NCBI GenBank assembly: GCA_031553835.1
Contig: JAVBKX010000014.1
Location: 101,278-165,277, forward strand
Source: JAVBKX01 sp031553835
Lineage (GTDB): Bacteria > Bacteroidota > Bacteroidia > Bacteroidales > Azobacteroidaceae
Reading direction: 5' to 3'
Length of the DNA stretch: 64,000 bases
Shown piece by piece: positions 47,091 to 54,759 of this stretch. Made by a program: the position numbers and the translations under genes. Position 1 is the stretch's first letter. Each line of letters opens with the position of its first letter. The notes below the pieces were generated by a model. That model saw only the letters and a list, made by a program, of their open reading frames with translations, did not search any database and was not told the DNA's origin.

Positions 47091-47122
47091 CATTTCTTCA
47101 TTCCTTCATTTTTTCATTCCTG
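47091..47122. repeat. Octamer-type simple repeat between tolC-like and hlyD-like genes
   Basis: CATTTCTT, CATTCCTT, CATTTTTT and CATTCCTG follow each other at 8-bp steps, with looser CATT words continuing to 47059. The tract covers the end of the TolC-like gene (stop at 47098, tail NEKMKE) and the gap before the adaptor gene, and creates several ATGs on the minus strand. Confidence 0.55.
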
Positions 47123-48402
47123 TCATTCCCCAATGTATTCATACAATTATACACTTGAATCAAATATTGCACTTCATGTATCGCTTTATTTAGATTTGCC
47201 AAATGCAACGCATTTATTTCGCGAAGCAAATCGTTCATAGTACAGACTCCATTCTCATATTTGGTTTCGGTAGCCGTTTTAATATTTTGCCGCAGACGGA
47301 TAATATCATCGTCTTTCGTCAACAATTGTTGAGATTTTGCAATCTCATTATAATTCTGTTTCAATTTTAATTTCGTATTAAAAAGAAAAGTCTCTTGTTG
47401 CACATCTACTTGCATCAGGTTATTTTGAATCTTTTTACGATCATTGCTTTGAGTATATAATGCGCCGATATTCCATGACAAGCTCACTCCGGCCACCAAA
47501 AGATGATCCAGTTTGGAAGAAGCAAGGTTAATGCCAGGCTCCATAAACACGCCAAAACCCATTAATCCGAATTTAGGCATCAATTGTGCTGTAATAGCGC
47601 TGTTTTGAGCATTATACATATTACGTTGTTGTTCAAATACATTCAATTCCGGTCGCATAATGGAAGCTGCGGGCAAACCAACCTCAGTTGCAGGTTTTTC
47701 AAAAACAGTTTGTGCATCAACCGGTTGGTGAATCAGAAGAGACAACATTTCTGCGTATGCAGTCCGATTGGCGTTCAACTCTGTAAGCTGTTGATCTGAA
47801 CTGAGGATTTCCACTTTGAGCACATCTATATCCGATTGATAAGCCACACCATTAGCATACGCCACTTCGGCTCTCTTCAGATTTTGTTGAAGATTATCGC
47901 GGTAAACAGCTAATTGTTTCGATTGTTCATCAATAAGTAACATTCCGAAAAACAATTGATTGATCTGTTCGCGAATTGCATACAAAGCCACTTCCACATT
48001 TTCCCTTTCAATTTCGGCAGAAGCGTTGGCTATTTTCTTTTGTGCTTTAATCGCACCACCGTCCCAAATCACCTGTTCCAATTGGATCATTCCAATCAGT
48101 TGCTGTTTTTCAGGATCCGCAGCGGGAGTATTCGGCATTGACACAGCCGGCATTCCATCCATAATACCTCCGATAGCCGTAACGTTTAATTTAGGGAAAT
48201 ACGCTTTTATCAGGTTAGAAACGGTCATATCTTTCGACTGTTCGATCAATCCGAATTGCCTGATAAGCGGATAATTTTCTCTTGCTAATCGCTGGCACTG
48301 ATCGATTGTTAATTTCGTTTGCGATTGCGCACAAACAGGTATTCCGGCTCCCAACAAGCAACACAGCAGGAATATGGAAAAAATCACATGCACTGTTTTC
48401 AT
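47098..48402 (-). CDS. TolC-family outer-membrane efflux protein
   Basis: A 434-residue protein with signal peptide (MKTVHVIFSIFLLCCLLGAGIPVCAQ region) and two repeated long-helix halves typical of outer-membrane efflux proteins (LTIDQCQRLARENYPLIRQ at the start). It forms the outer channel of the tripartite exporter encoded downstream. It starts 12 bp after the tetR gene stop. Confidence 0.92.
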   Translation of the reverse strand: MKTVHVIFSIFLLCCLLGAGIPVCAQSQTKLTIDQCQRLARENYPLIRQFGLIEQSKDMTVSNLIKAYFPKLNVTAIGGIMDGMPAVSMPNTPAADPEKQQLIGMIQLEQVIWDGGAIKAQKKIANASAEIERENVEVALYAIREQINQLFFGMLLIDEQSKQLAVYRDNLQQNLKRAEVAYANGVAYQSDIDVLKVEILSSDQQLTELNANRTAYAEMLSLLIHQPVDAQTVFEKPATEVGLPAASIMRPELNVFEQQRNMYNAQNSAITAQLMPKFGLMGFGVFMEPGINLASSKLDHLLVAGVSLSWNIGALYTQSNDRKKIQNNLMQVDVQQETFLFNTKLKLKQNYNEIAKSQQLLTKDDDIIRLRQNIKTATETKYENGVCTMNDLLREINALHLANLNKAIHEVQYLIQVYNCMNTLGNDRNEKMKE

Positions 48403-48414
48403 ATAAAAATGGGA

Positions 48415-49029
48415 TTATTGTAGTTGTATCATTGTCTTTATCCACGCAGGTATCAACAAACGTCTTTCGTTGACAAATTGTTTCAATGCATCATCATTGA
48501 TGCCGGTTACCACCTTCATCAACGGCTTGGCGACAAATGGAAAAATAGTCATCGACACCACATTAAAAATATAATGGAATGGATTGACATGACTTAATCC
48601 GACCTGTTTTAAATGGCTATCAATCTGCTGCACAATGGCAGTATCTTTCAAAAAAGTCTGATGAATCCCTATCTTTTGTTTAAATAATTCGGGATTAGCC
48701 TGTACTTCCCTTAAAATAAAAAGGGGCAGGTTTGGGTTTTCCGACAAAATATCAATATACAGATTGACAATAATATCTATTTTTTCCGACAAGCCGGTAG
48801 ATTCATCGTTCGCAATAAACTGAATCTGATAAAATAATTCTCTCAGGCTTTCTTCCATCACAATTGCAAACAATTTTTCCTTGCTCCGGTAATAATAATT
48901 CAATAAAGCCATATTAATTCCGGCGGCTTCGGCAATATCTCGCGTCCGGGTTCCTGCAAAACCTTTTTGCTGAAAGATCACACGGGCAGCTTCTTTTATT
49001 TTTTCCTCAGTTGAAAGATCGTTTTCCAT
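48415..49029 (-). CDS. TetR-family transcriptional regulator
   Basis: A 204-residue regulator. The N-terminal helix-turn-helix is clear (ARVIFQQKGFAGTRTRDIAEAAGINMALLNYYYRSKEKLF), followed by a helical ligand-binding domain. It is the first gene of the efflux operon tetR-tolC-hlyD-ATPase-ATPase-permease-permease. A 22-bp palindrome just upstream of its promoter is the likely operator for autoregulation. Confidence 0.93.
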   Translation of the reverse strand: MENDLSTEEKIKEAARVIFQQKGFAGTRTRDIAEAAGINMALLNYYYRSKEKLFAIVMEESLRELFYQIQFIANDESTGLSEKIDIIVNLYIDILSENPNLPLFILREVQANPELFKQKIGIHQTFLKDTAIVQQIDSHLKQVGLSHVNPFHYIFNVVSMTIFPFVAKPLMKVVTGINDDALKQFVNERRLLIPAWIKTMIQLQ

Positions 49030-49072
49030 TGATTACCAATATTTTTTTATTTCCAATTCAATATTCACGATG

Positions 49073-49127
49073 CAAATATAGATTGATTTTTCAAATAAAA
49101 CAAAAATTTTAATCAAATGATTAAAAT
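49073..49127 (-). promoter_or_regulatory. Promoter and palindromic operator of the tetR efflux operon
   Basis: On the minus strand: -33 TTTG (49101-49104), 20-bp spacer, -7 TATATTTG (49073-49080). Directly upstream of the -33 box lies the palindrome ATTTTAATCA-AA-TGATTAAAAT (49106-49127) with 10-bp perfect arms, about the size of a TetR dimer site. Confidence 0.7.
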
Positions 49128-49184
49128 AAATTTTCAACAATAAATAGGATAGATAATTTTTTAATAAAAACGCTTAGAATATAC

Positions 49185-49637
49185 TTACCGGTTCGTTACG
49201 TAGTACACCCCTGTATATGTGTTGTAGGAGACAACATACTGTTGCAACGGATATACACCCGAAGGAGCAAGGCAAATTCCGGTAAAAAGACTATATTTGG
49301 CGCCGCATTTCGGACAAATGGCTTCACCATTATCATTGGGCTTAACTCTTACATCCCGCACCGCCTCCACCTGGCACGATAAATCAAACGCTTTCATTTC
49401 CATTCCTGCATCTACCAACAATAAACCAGCATATCCTAACCGATATTTGGCTGGTAAACCTCTTGTATCAAAAGGAATAGATTTATAAGCGCCCAACAAA
49501 TCATGATCGCGAGTTGTCGGCAAAATTTCATAATATACTTCGCAATAAGGAACATTGGTCGCAATTTCGTCCTCACTGCAAGAAACGGAAGATACTACCA
49601 ACAAGATTGCAACCAATATAAGTTTCCAGTATTTCAT
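49185..49637 (-). CDS. Rieske-like fold lipoprotein lacking the histidine ligands
   Basis: A 150-residue lipoprotein (LLVVSSVSC, Cys20). The second half follows a Rieske-type layout: MKAFDLSC, then about 20 residues, CPKCGAKYSLFTGICLAPSG, then YPLQQYVVSY. A functional 2Fe-2S Rieske site needs CxH and CxxH; here the positions read SCQ and CPKC with no histidine, so a standard cluster cannot form. The three cysteines might bind zinc or make a disulfide. It lies 2 bp after the TonB receptor stop on the same strand and probably belongs to its transcription unit. Confidence 0.6.
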   Translation of the reverse strand: MKYWKLILVAILLVVSSVSCSEDEIATNVPYCEVYYEILPTTRDHDLLGAYKSIPFDTRGLPAKYRLGYAGLLLVDAGMEMKAFDLSCQVEAVRDVRVKPNDNGEAICPKCGAKYSLFTGICLAPSGVYPLQQYVVSYNTYTGVYYVTNR

Positions 49638-49639
49638 CG

Positions 49640-52102
49640 TTAAAAATTCACTAATAATTTAACATTCAACTGACGTCCTGTCAGATAATTAGGAACGGCA
49701 TATTGTGTGCCGTAAATATCGGTAATCCATGTATAGGAATCCACATTGTTGATGTCGAGCAAATTAAATACATCGACACCTAACCAGACATTTTTCAAAT
49801 AACGCCATACCCCCCGGTCGCGGGCGGCATCATTTTCACCCAGCAACAAATACGACATACCGATATCCACACGCCGGTAATCCGGTGCTCTGAAAGCATT
49901 TTCATATTCATGTCCCGGAGCGCTAAAGGGCAAACCACCAGACCAAATCAAACGCAAATTCATTTGAATCCGTTCATTCGAAGGAAAATAATCAGTAAAA
50001 TACATCGAGATATTATATCGCTGGTCGGTAGGTAACGGAGATTTAAATCCATTCATATTTTGTTGGGCTTTCATCAACGAAAATGTCAACCAGGAATCTG
50101 TTCCCTGCACAAATTCTCCAAACAATTTAAAATCGACTCCGGTTGCATATCCACTGGCTGCATTCATTCCTAAATAACGGATTCTAACATTATTGACAGA
50201 ATAAGGCACTAAATTATCCAACTTTTTATAATACATTTCGGTCGTAAATTTAAACAGCCTGTCCAATAAAAAGAATCCGTAATCACCTCCCAGCACAAAA
50301 TGGATGGAACGCTGGGAGCGAATGTCGTTATTCAGTGTGATGTATGAATTTCCGTATTCATCAGTTTCCGTAATTCTAAATTCTTTATAGAAAGGCGCCT
50401 GATAGTATAATCCGGTTGCGAATCGAAACGTAAGATGTTGATTTTGAGAAGGAATAAATCCTACGGAAGCCCGCGGACTGAAAATAAATTCACGGTTAAA
50501 ATCCCAGTAGCTTCCCCTGATACCGGCAGTCACGGAAAACAATCCGTAATCTTTCCTGAATTTATAGGTATCTTGTACATATCCCGAAAACCGATTCGTT
50601 TCAATATTATTATGGGAATAAAGATTACTAAACACATTGACTGTTTCGCCATTGTAAGGCAGCGAATACCCCATAGAATCGCGGGCTTCCCATTCGCGAA
50701 TCCGGTCTTGCACTTTTTCCCGCTGATATCCGATCGACCATTGCAGAGCATGAGTATCTTTCAAATGCGATCCCACATGAGCAATATTTACCACATCCGA
50801 CAACAACCGGTTGCGGGCATGCTCCTGAATGACGCCGATACCGATTACGTCTTCCTGTGCGGTTCCGTTTCCATCATCGGGAATGACATCACTCAAATAA
50901 TATTCACCTGTCACATCATACGTCTCCTGTTCCTGCGACTGAAAAGCCGACACTTGCAATCCAAGCGTTGTATTTTTATCCAGATGATATTTCAAGACAC
51001 CTGCACCAAACAAAGTTTGAAAACTATCTTCCTCTTTTCCGTCAAAATAGACCTTAAATTTTTTCGCATTTTCAACCGTTCCAAATGAAGTTTCCTGTAT
51101 ATCGGGGAAAAAGCGATACGTATTATTAGCCAGATTACCAAGGAAGCTGATTTCCCATCGTGGACTAAAGGCATAAGTCATATACGTTTGCAGATCAACA
51201 AAAGTCGGATCGTAAGTTCCTTTCGTATCCAATGTATTTAACAGAGTCGTTCCTCGCTTATACCGGATGCCCGTTACCTGTGTAAATTTTCCGGCATGGC
51301 TGCCCACATATCCTGTAGCTCCCAACATGCTGGCCCCTACCGACCCTTCAAAGGCCTCCGGTTTTTTATAAGTAATATCTAAAACCGACGACATTTTATC
51401 ACCATACCGTGCTTCATATCCTCCGGATGAAAAACCGATTTCGGCCGTTAAATCCGGATTAATAAAGCTCAATCCTTCCTGCTGACCACTCCTTATTAAC
51501 AAAGGGCGATATACTTCGATACCGTTTACATAGACAATATTTTCATCATAACTACCCCCTCTCACCGAATATTGAGTACTTAACTCATTTGTAGATGAAG
51601 CTCCCATTCCGTATGTTACGATCATAGACTCAATACTGCCTCCGGAAGCATCTGTAGCCAATTTCCCATATTTGGGATCCAACCGGTCCATCGCTCCCGT
51701 CCGGATACGATTGCCCTGCACAATTACACCACCCAGTTCAATCGACATATTCCTGAGCTGTACATTAATCACCATATCTCCGGCTACATTCGGAATAATC
51801 CGGCGAGTTTTATTAAAACCAATGCAGGAAAATTCTAAAATACAAGAATCGTTTTTCGTTACCGACACAGAATAAAAACCTTGTGCATTAGTCAACGCCC
51901 CCGTAATTGTCCCTTTTACATAAACCGTAGCGATCTCAACAGGCTGCCCATCCATATCAGTCACAATACCGCTAATTTTAGCTTTCGATTGCGAAAATAC
52001 AGGAATAACCAAACCACTCAACAAAAACAAGATATAGAAACGACAGTTAAAATTCAACGCGATCAATTTACAAATATTATCCTTTACGTATTCACACATC
52101 AT
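49640..52102 (-). CDS. TonB-dependent receptor with carboxypeptidase-regulatory domain
   Basis: About 820 residues; tandem ATGs at 52102 and 52099. A signal segment (FYILFLLSGLVIPVFSQ) is followed by a CarboxypepD_reg-like domain (ISGIVTDMDGQPVEIATVYV), a plug (QYSVRGGSYDENIVYVNGIEVY) and a barrel ending TGRQLNVKLLVNF. It is probably co-transcribed with the Rieske-like lipoprotein and divergent from an orphan FecE-type ATPase, which hints at iron, haem or cobalamin uptake, though this is only positional evidence. Confidence 0.9.
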   Translation of the reverse strand: MMCEYVKDNICKLIALNFNCRFYILFLLSGLVIPVFSQSKAKISGIVTDMDGQPVEIATVYVKGTITGALTNAQGFYSVSVTKNDSCILEFSCIGFNKTRRIIPNVAGDMVINVQLRNMSIELGGVIVQGNRIRTGAMDRLDPKYGKLATDASGGSIESMIVTYGMGASSTNELSTQYSVRGGSYDENIVYVNGIEVYRPLLIRSGQQEGLSFINPDLTAEIGFSSGGYEARYGDKMSSVLDITYKKPEAFEGSVGASMLGATGYVGSHAGKFTQVTGIRYKRGTTLLNTLDTKGTYDPTFVDLQTYMTYAFSPRWEISFLGNLANNTYRFFPDIQETSFGTVENAKKFKVYFDGKEEDSFQTLFGAGVLKYHLDKNTTLGLQVSAFQSQEQETYDVTGEYYLSDVIPDDGNGTAQEDVIGIGVIQEHARNRLLSDVVNIAHVGSHLKDTHALQWSIGYQREKVQDRIREWEARDSMGYSLPYNGETVNVFSNLYSHNNIETNRFSGYVQDTYKFRKDYGLFSVTAGIRGSYWDFNREFIFSPRASVGFIPSQNQHLTFRFATGLYYQAPFYKEFRITETDEYGNSYITLNNDIRSQRSIHFVLGGDYGFFLLDRLFKFTTEMYYKKLDNLVPYSVNNVRIRYLGMNAASGYATGVDFKLFGEFVQGTDSWLTFSLMKAQQNMNGFKSPLPTDQRYNISMYFTDYFPSNERIQMNLRLIWSGGLPFSAPGHEYENAFRAPDYRRVDIGMSYLLLGENDAARDRGVWRYLKNVWLGVDVFNLLDINNVDSYTWITDIYGTQYAVPNYLTGRQLNVKLLVNF

Positions 52103-52199
52103 TGTGTCATACTATAAACGTAAAAAAAACGTTTTCCGTATATTCTCATTTTTAAATTTCATTAGCAAAAAATATGATACAAATTTCCATAATAATTAA

Positions 52200-52207
52200 T
52201 ACATTTG
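52200..52207 (+). promoter_or_regulatory. -7 promoter box (TACATTTG) of the FecE-like ATPase gene
   Basis: TACATTTG lies only 9 bp before the ATG at 52217, which would give a leader of just a few nucleotides if used. Confidence 0.45.
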
Positions 52208-52216
52208 CATCCTGTA

Positions 52217-53005
52217 ATGAAAGAGACGGTACGAATCCGACAGTTATCGATTGGATATAAAGATAAAAACAATGCTAAATACATTGCTAAAAATTTATCC
52301 GCCTCCTTGTACGAAGGAGAATTAACGTGTCTGATCGGACCTAATGGTGTAGGAAAATCAACTTTATTGCGGACACTTTCCGCCTTTTTACCGGCGCTTG
52401 AAGGAGAAGTGCAGATTTGTGGAAAGCCAATCAATCGCTATTCCAATAAAGAATTATCCGTCCTCATCGGAGTTGTTTTAACAGACCGGTGCGATGTACT
52501 TGACTTAAGAGTAAAAGAATTGGTTGGAATGGGAAGAAATCCCTACAACGATTTTTGGGGAAGGATCACACACCGCGATAAAAAAATTGTAGAGCAGGCT
52601 CTTTCATTAGTTCAAATAGATTCGTTAGCGGATCGGATGATTCATACTTTAAGCGATGGAGAACGACAAAAAGTTATGATTGCTAAAGCGTTAGCACAAG
52701 AAACTCCGATTATTTACCTGGATGAACCCACTGCTTTTCTGGACTTTCCGAGTAAAATCGATATAATCCAGTTGTTGCACCGGCTCTCACGACAAGAGAA
52801 TAAGACAATTTTTCTGTCTTCGCACGATTTAGAATTAATGCTCCGTTTGGCAGATAAATTATGGATTATGGATCCTGTACAAGGTGTTGTAACCGGCACC
52901 CATGAAGAATTATCTGACAATGGCACTTTGACGTCTTTCTTTAATTCAGATAAAAAAAGAGGTATATTATACGATATTCAGCATCGAATTTTTCAATTTG
53001 AATAA
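52217..53005 (+). CDS. FecE/BtuD-type ABC importer ATP-binding protein
   Basis: A 262-residue ATPase starting at the ATG at 52217 (the open frame extends to a TTG at 52205). Walker A GPNGVGKSTLLR, signature LSDGERQKVMIAKAL (Ser-Asp instead of Ser-Gly at the second position), Walker B IIYLDEPTAFLD and H-loop LSSHDLELML. The family powers import of iron chelates or cobalamin. No permease or binding-protein gene is adjacent, so its membrane partner must be elsewhere. Divergent from a TonB receptor. Confidence 0.9.
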   Translation: MKETVRIRQLSIGYKDKNNAKYIAKNLSASLYEGELTCLIGPNGVGKSTLLRTLSAFLPALEGEVQICGKPINRYSNKELSVLIGVVLTDRCDVLDLRVKELVGMGRNPYNDFWGRITHRDKKIVEQALSLVQIDSLADRMIHTLSDGERQKVMIAKALAQETPIIYLDEPTAFLDFPSKIDIIQLLHRLSRQENKTIFLSSHDLELMLRLADKLWIMDPVQGVVTGTHEELSDNGTLTSFFNSDKKRGILYDIQHRIFQFE

Positions 53006-53012
53006 TTTTACT

Positions 53013-53020
53013 TACATTTG
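53013..53020 (+). promoter_or_regulatory. -7 promoter box (TACATTTG) of the candidate ncRNA
   Basis: TACATTTG just after the stop of the FecE-like gene. Transcription would begin near 53027, giving a transcript that runs to the terminator at 53277-53308 without an evident ORF. Confidence 0.5.
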
Positions 53021-53026
53021 CAAGCC

Positions 53027-53308
53027 AAATTTTATTTGGTGTGATTTTTGAAGAATCAAAAAAGCATCATAGCTACACAATAAATAGGCTACCTGGAGAA
53101 GTAAATAAGAAGACTTGACAGCAAGCGAGCAGGAAGAGGAGATTGGAAGAGTTTGATATATACGCGTAGCACGCGTAATTACATAAGAATGAAAATTCTT
53201 AAGGATATTTGATCATTTGTTTGTAAGTGTATATGTATTTATGTATGTAGTGTTTATTGTGTTAAATAAACACGCGAAAGGAGGTTGTTGAGAAACACCC
53301 TCCTTTTT
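53027..53308 (+). ncRNA. Candidate structured non-coding RNA (about 280 nt), unassigned
   Basis: The 421-bp gene-free gap 53006-53426 has its own -7 box at its left end and a strong terminator inside it. Between them lie several hairpins: AAGAAT-GAAA-ATTCTT (near 53187), a perfect 9-bp stem GTGTTTATT/AATAAACAC (53250-53273) and the terminator. No ORF of meaningful size is present. The layout is that of an independent small RNA; a 6S-like RNA or the Bacteroidales-1 motif are candidates, but I cannot confirm either from memory. It lacks the tRNA-like ends of tmRNA and the conserved core I would expect of RNase P. It could alternatively be a long leader of the sigma operon. Confidence 0.5.
53277..53308 (+). 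terminator. Intrinsic terminator of the candidate ncRNA
   Basis: AAAGGAGG at 53277-53284 pairs with CCTCCTTT at 53299-53306, followed by T residues. It ends transcription 119 bp before the next ATG. Confidence 0.8.
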
Positions 53309-53352
53309 GCTTTTTAGACCTGTCCTTAATAAATTCGCAAAAAAATTGTAAC

Positions 53353-53369
53353 CTGTTTTACTAAAACAG
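53353..53369. promoter_or_regulatory. Palindrome upstream of the sigma-factor operon
   Basis: Perfect inverted repeat CTGTTTT-ACT-AAAACAG, 58 bp before the first gene of the sigma operon, with no T-run. Possible operator. Confidence 0.35.
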
Positions 53370-53426
53370 AGTCATATTAAGTACAAAGCATAACAAATTT
53401 ATTGTAAAACTTAATAACAAATTATT

Positions 53427-53813
53427 ATGAGCTATTTTTTAGAAGCATGCATACCAATCGTAGCCATTGTTTTTGCGGTCGGTTTACCCATTGGTGGAGG
53501 AATTTTCTTATTTTGGAAAAACGCAACCAACAAACACGAAGAAAAAATGAAAATGATCGAACAAGGGTTGGTTCCTGAAGAAAAACCAAAAAAAATCAGT
53601 AATACGACAACTCTTCGCAACGGGATGCTGATGTTGGGTCTTGGTCTTGGCGCCATCCTTGGTTTGATACTTGGAAAATGGCTTGAATACAGAGATGAAA
53701 TGATCCTCTTAATTATGCCTGTTTCATCTATTGCCTTTGGAGGACTTGCTCTATTTATCTGCTATTTCATTATATACAATTTAGAGCAAAAAGAGAAACC
53801 GGACAACAAGTGA
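53427..53813 (+). CDS. Small membrane protein of the DUF6249 type
   Basis: A 128-residue protein with three hydrophobic segments (about residues 8-30, 66-88 and 94-117) and a charged loop KHEEKMKMIEQGLVPEE between the first two. The loop is typical of DUF6249-like proteins encoded next to ECF sigma factors in Bacteroidota. It may sense or relay membrane status to the sigma factor (inference). Its stop overlaps the sigma factor start (GTGA). Confidence 0.7.
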   Translation: MSYFLEACIPIVAIVFAVGLPIGGGIFLFWKNATNKHEEKMKMIEQGLVPEEKPKKISNTTTLRNGMLMLGLGLGAILGLILGKWLEYRDEMILLIMPVSSIAFGGLALFICYFIIYNLEQKEKPDNK

Positions 53814-54382
53814 AAGAATGTGAGAATGAAATAATTGCTTCCGTATGCGCGGGAAACACCCGCGCATTTGCAAGGTTGGTGGACAAATACCAGGACATGG
53901 CTTTTTCCATCGCCTTGCGTATTTTACAAAATCAGGACGATGCTCAGGAAGCTGTGCAGGATGCATTTCTCAAAGCATTTAACGGACTCAAATCTTTCAG
54001 GAACGATGCCAAATTTTCAACCTGGTTTTACAAAATTGTGTATCATACGGCGATTAGCCATTCTCACAAACAAATGACTGAAACCGTTTATGAAGATTAT
54101 GGTCCGGCAGACTCGATTCCAACTGAATATATACAGGAAGAAACCAGCTCGTTGGAACGCCAGGACCGAAAGCGAATTATCGAAACAATATTGCAAAAAA
54201 TGAATCGGGATGAAAGCCTCATCTTAACTCTTTTCTATTTGGAAGAAACAACTGTCGATGAGATCTCTGCCATTACTGGCTGGAGCCAATCAAATGTTAA
54301 AGTAAAACTTTTTCGTTCCCGGAAACGGTTTTATGAATTATTGAAAGTATATTTGAAGTCTGAAAGCCATATATTGATATGA
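53810..54382 (+). CDS. RNA polymerase ECF-type sigma factor
   Basis: A 190-residue sigma-70 family protein. Region 2 is AFARLVDKYQDMAFSIALRIL with DAQEAVQDAFLKAF, and region 4 is VDEISAITGWSQSNVKVKLFRSRKRF. It starts with GTG at 53810, overlapping the previous stop by 4 bp; the next in-frame ATG would delete conserved region 2, so GTG is preferred. It overlaps the following gene by ATGA. It directs polymerase to an unknown stress or envelope regulon. Confidence 0.93.
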   Translation: MKECENEIIASVCAGNTRAFARLVDKYQDMAFSIALRILQNQDDAQEAVQDAFLKAFNGLKSFRNDAKFSTWFYKIVYHTAISHSHKQMTETVYEDYGPADSIPTEYIQEETSSLERQDRKRIIETILQKMNRDESLILTLFYLEETTVDEISAITGWSQSNVKVKLFRSRKRFYELLKVYLKSESHILI

Positions 54383-54759
54383 AACCCGATCAACCGACAC
54401 AAGACTTGCTGATAAAACAATTGTTGAAAGAATCGCAGCCACAGGCCCCGAAAAATCTTTCCAACAATATCATGCAACAAATCATGCAACAAGAAAAAGA
54501 GTCGATTTCAGTAAAAACATCCGCATTTCAAACGAAATGGATATGGAAAGGAATGGCTGCCACTATCGTTTTATTTATCTGCGGTATCGGTGCAATCTAT
54601 TTATTTCAGCAATATTTCACCTTCACAATTCAATCATCGGAAACTACTTTTTCCATTGTATTAATTACTGTAGTGGCCATCGGCGGCGCTTTTTTCTTCC
54701 TGAAAGAGTTATCAGATTATCTGCTCACCATACACCACCGACGTATGCATCAGGGCTGA
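54379..54759 (+). CDS. Putative membrane anti-sigma-type protein
   Basis: A 126-residue protein with a cytoplasmic N-terminal helix region (residues 1-50), then two hydrophobic segments (WKGMAATIVLFICGIGAIYLF and TFSIVLITVVAIGGAFFFL). It is translationally coupled to the sigma factor (ATGA overlap). Position and topology suggest a sigma-factor regulator, but I see no zinc-binding anti-sigma motif. Confidence 0.6.
   Translation: MKPDQPTQDLLIKQLLKESQPQAPKNLSNNIMQQIMQQEKESISVKTSAFQTKWIWKGMAATIVLFICGIGAIYLFQQYFTFTIQSSETTFSIVLITVVAIGGAFFFLKELSDYLLTIHHRRMHQG

Noticed and set aside
53006..53426. tmRNA or RNase P RNA
   Set aside because: No tRNA-like ends or tag ORF for tmRNA, and the conserved core motifs expected for RNase P were not seen.
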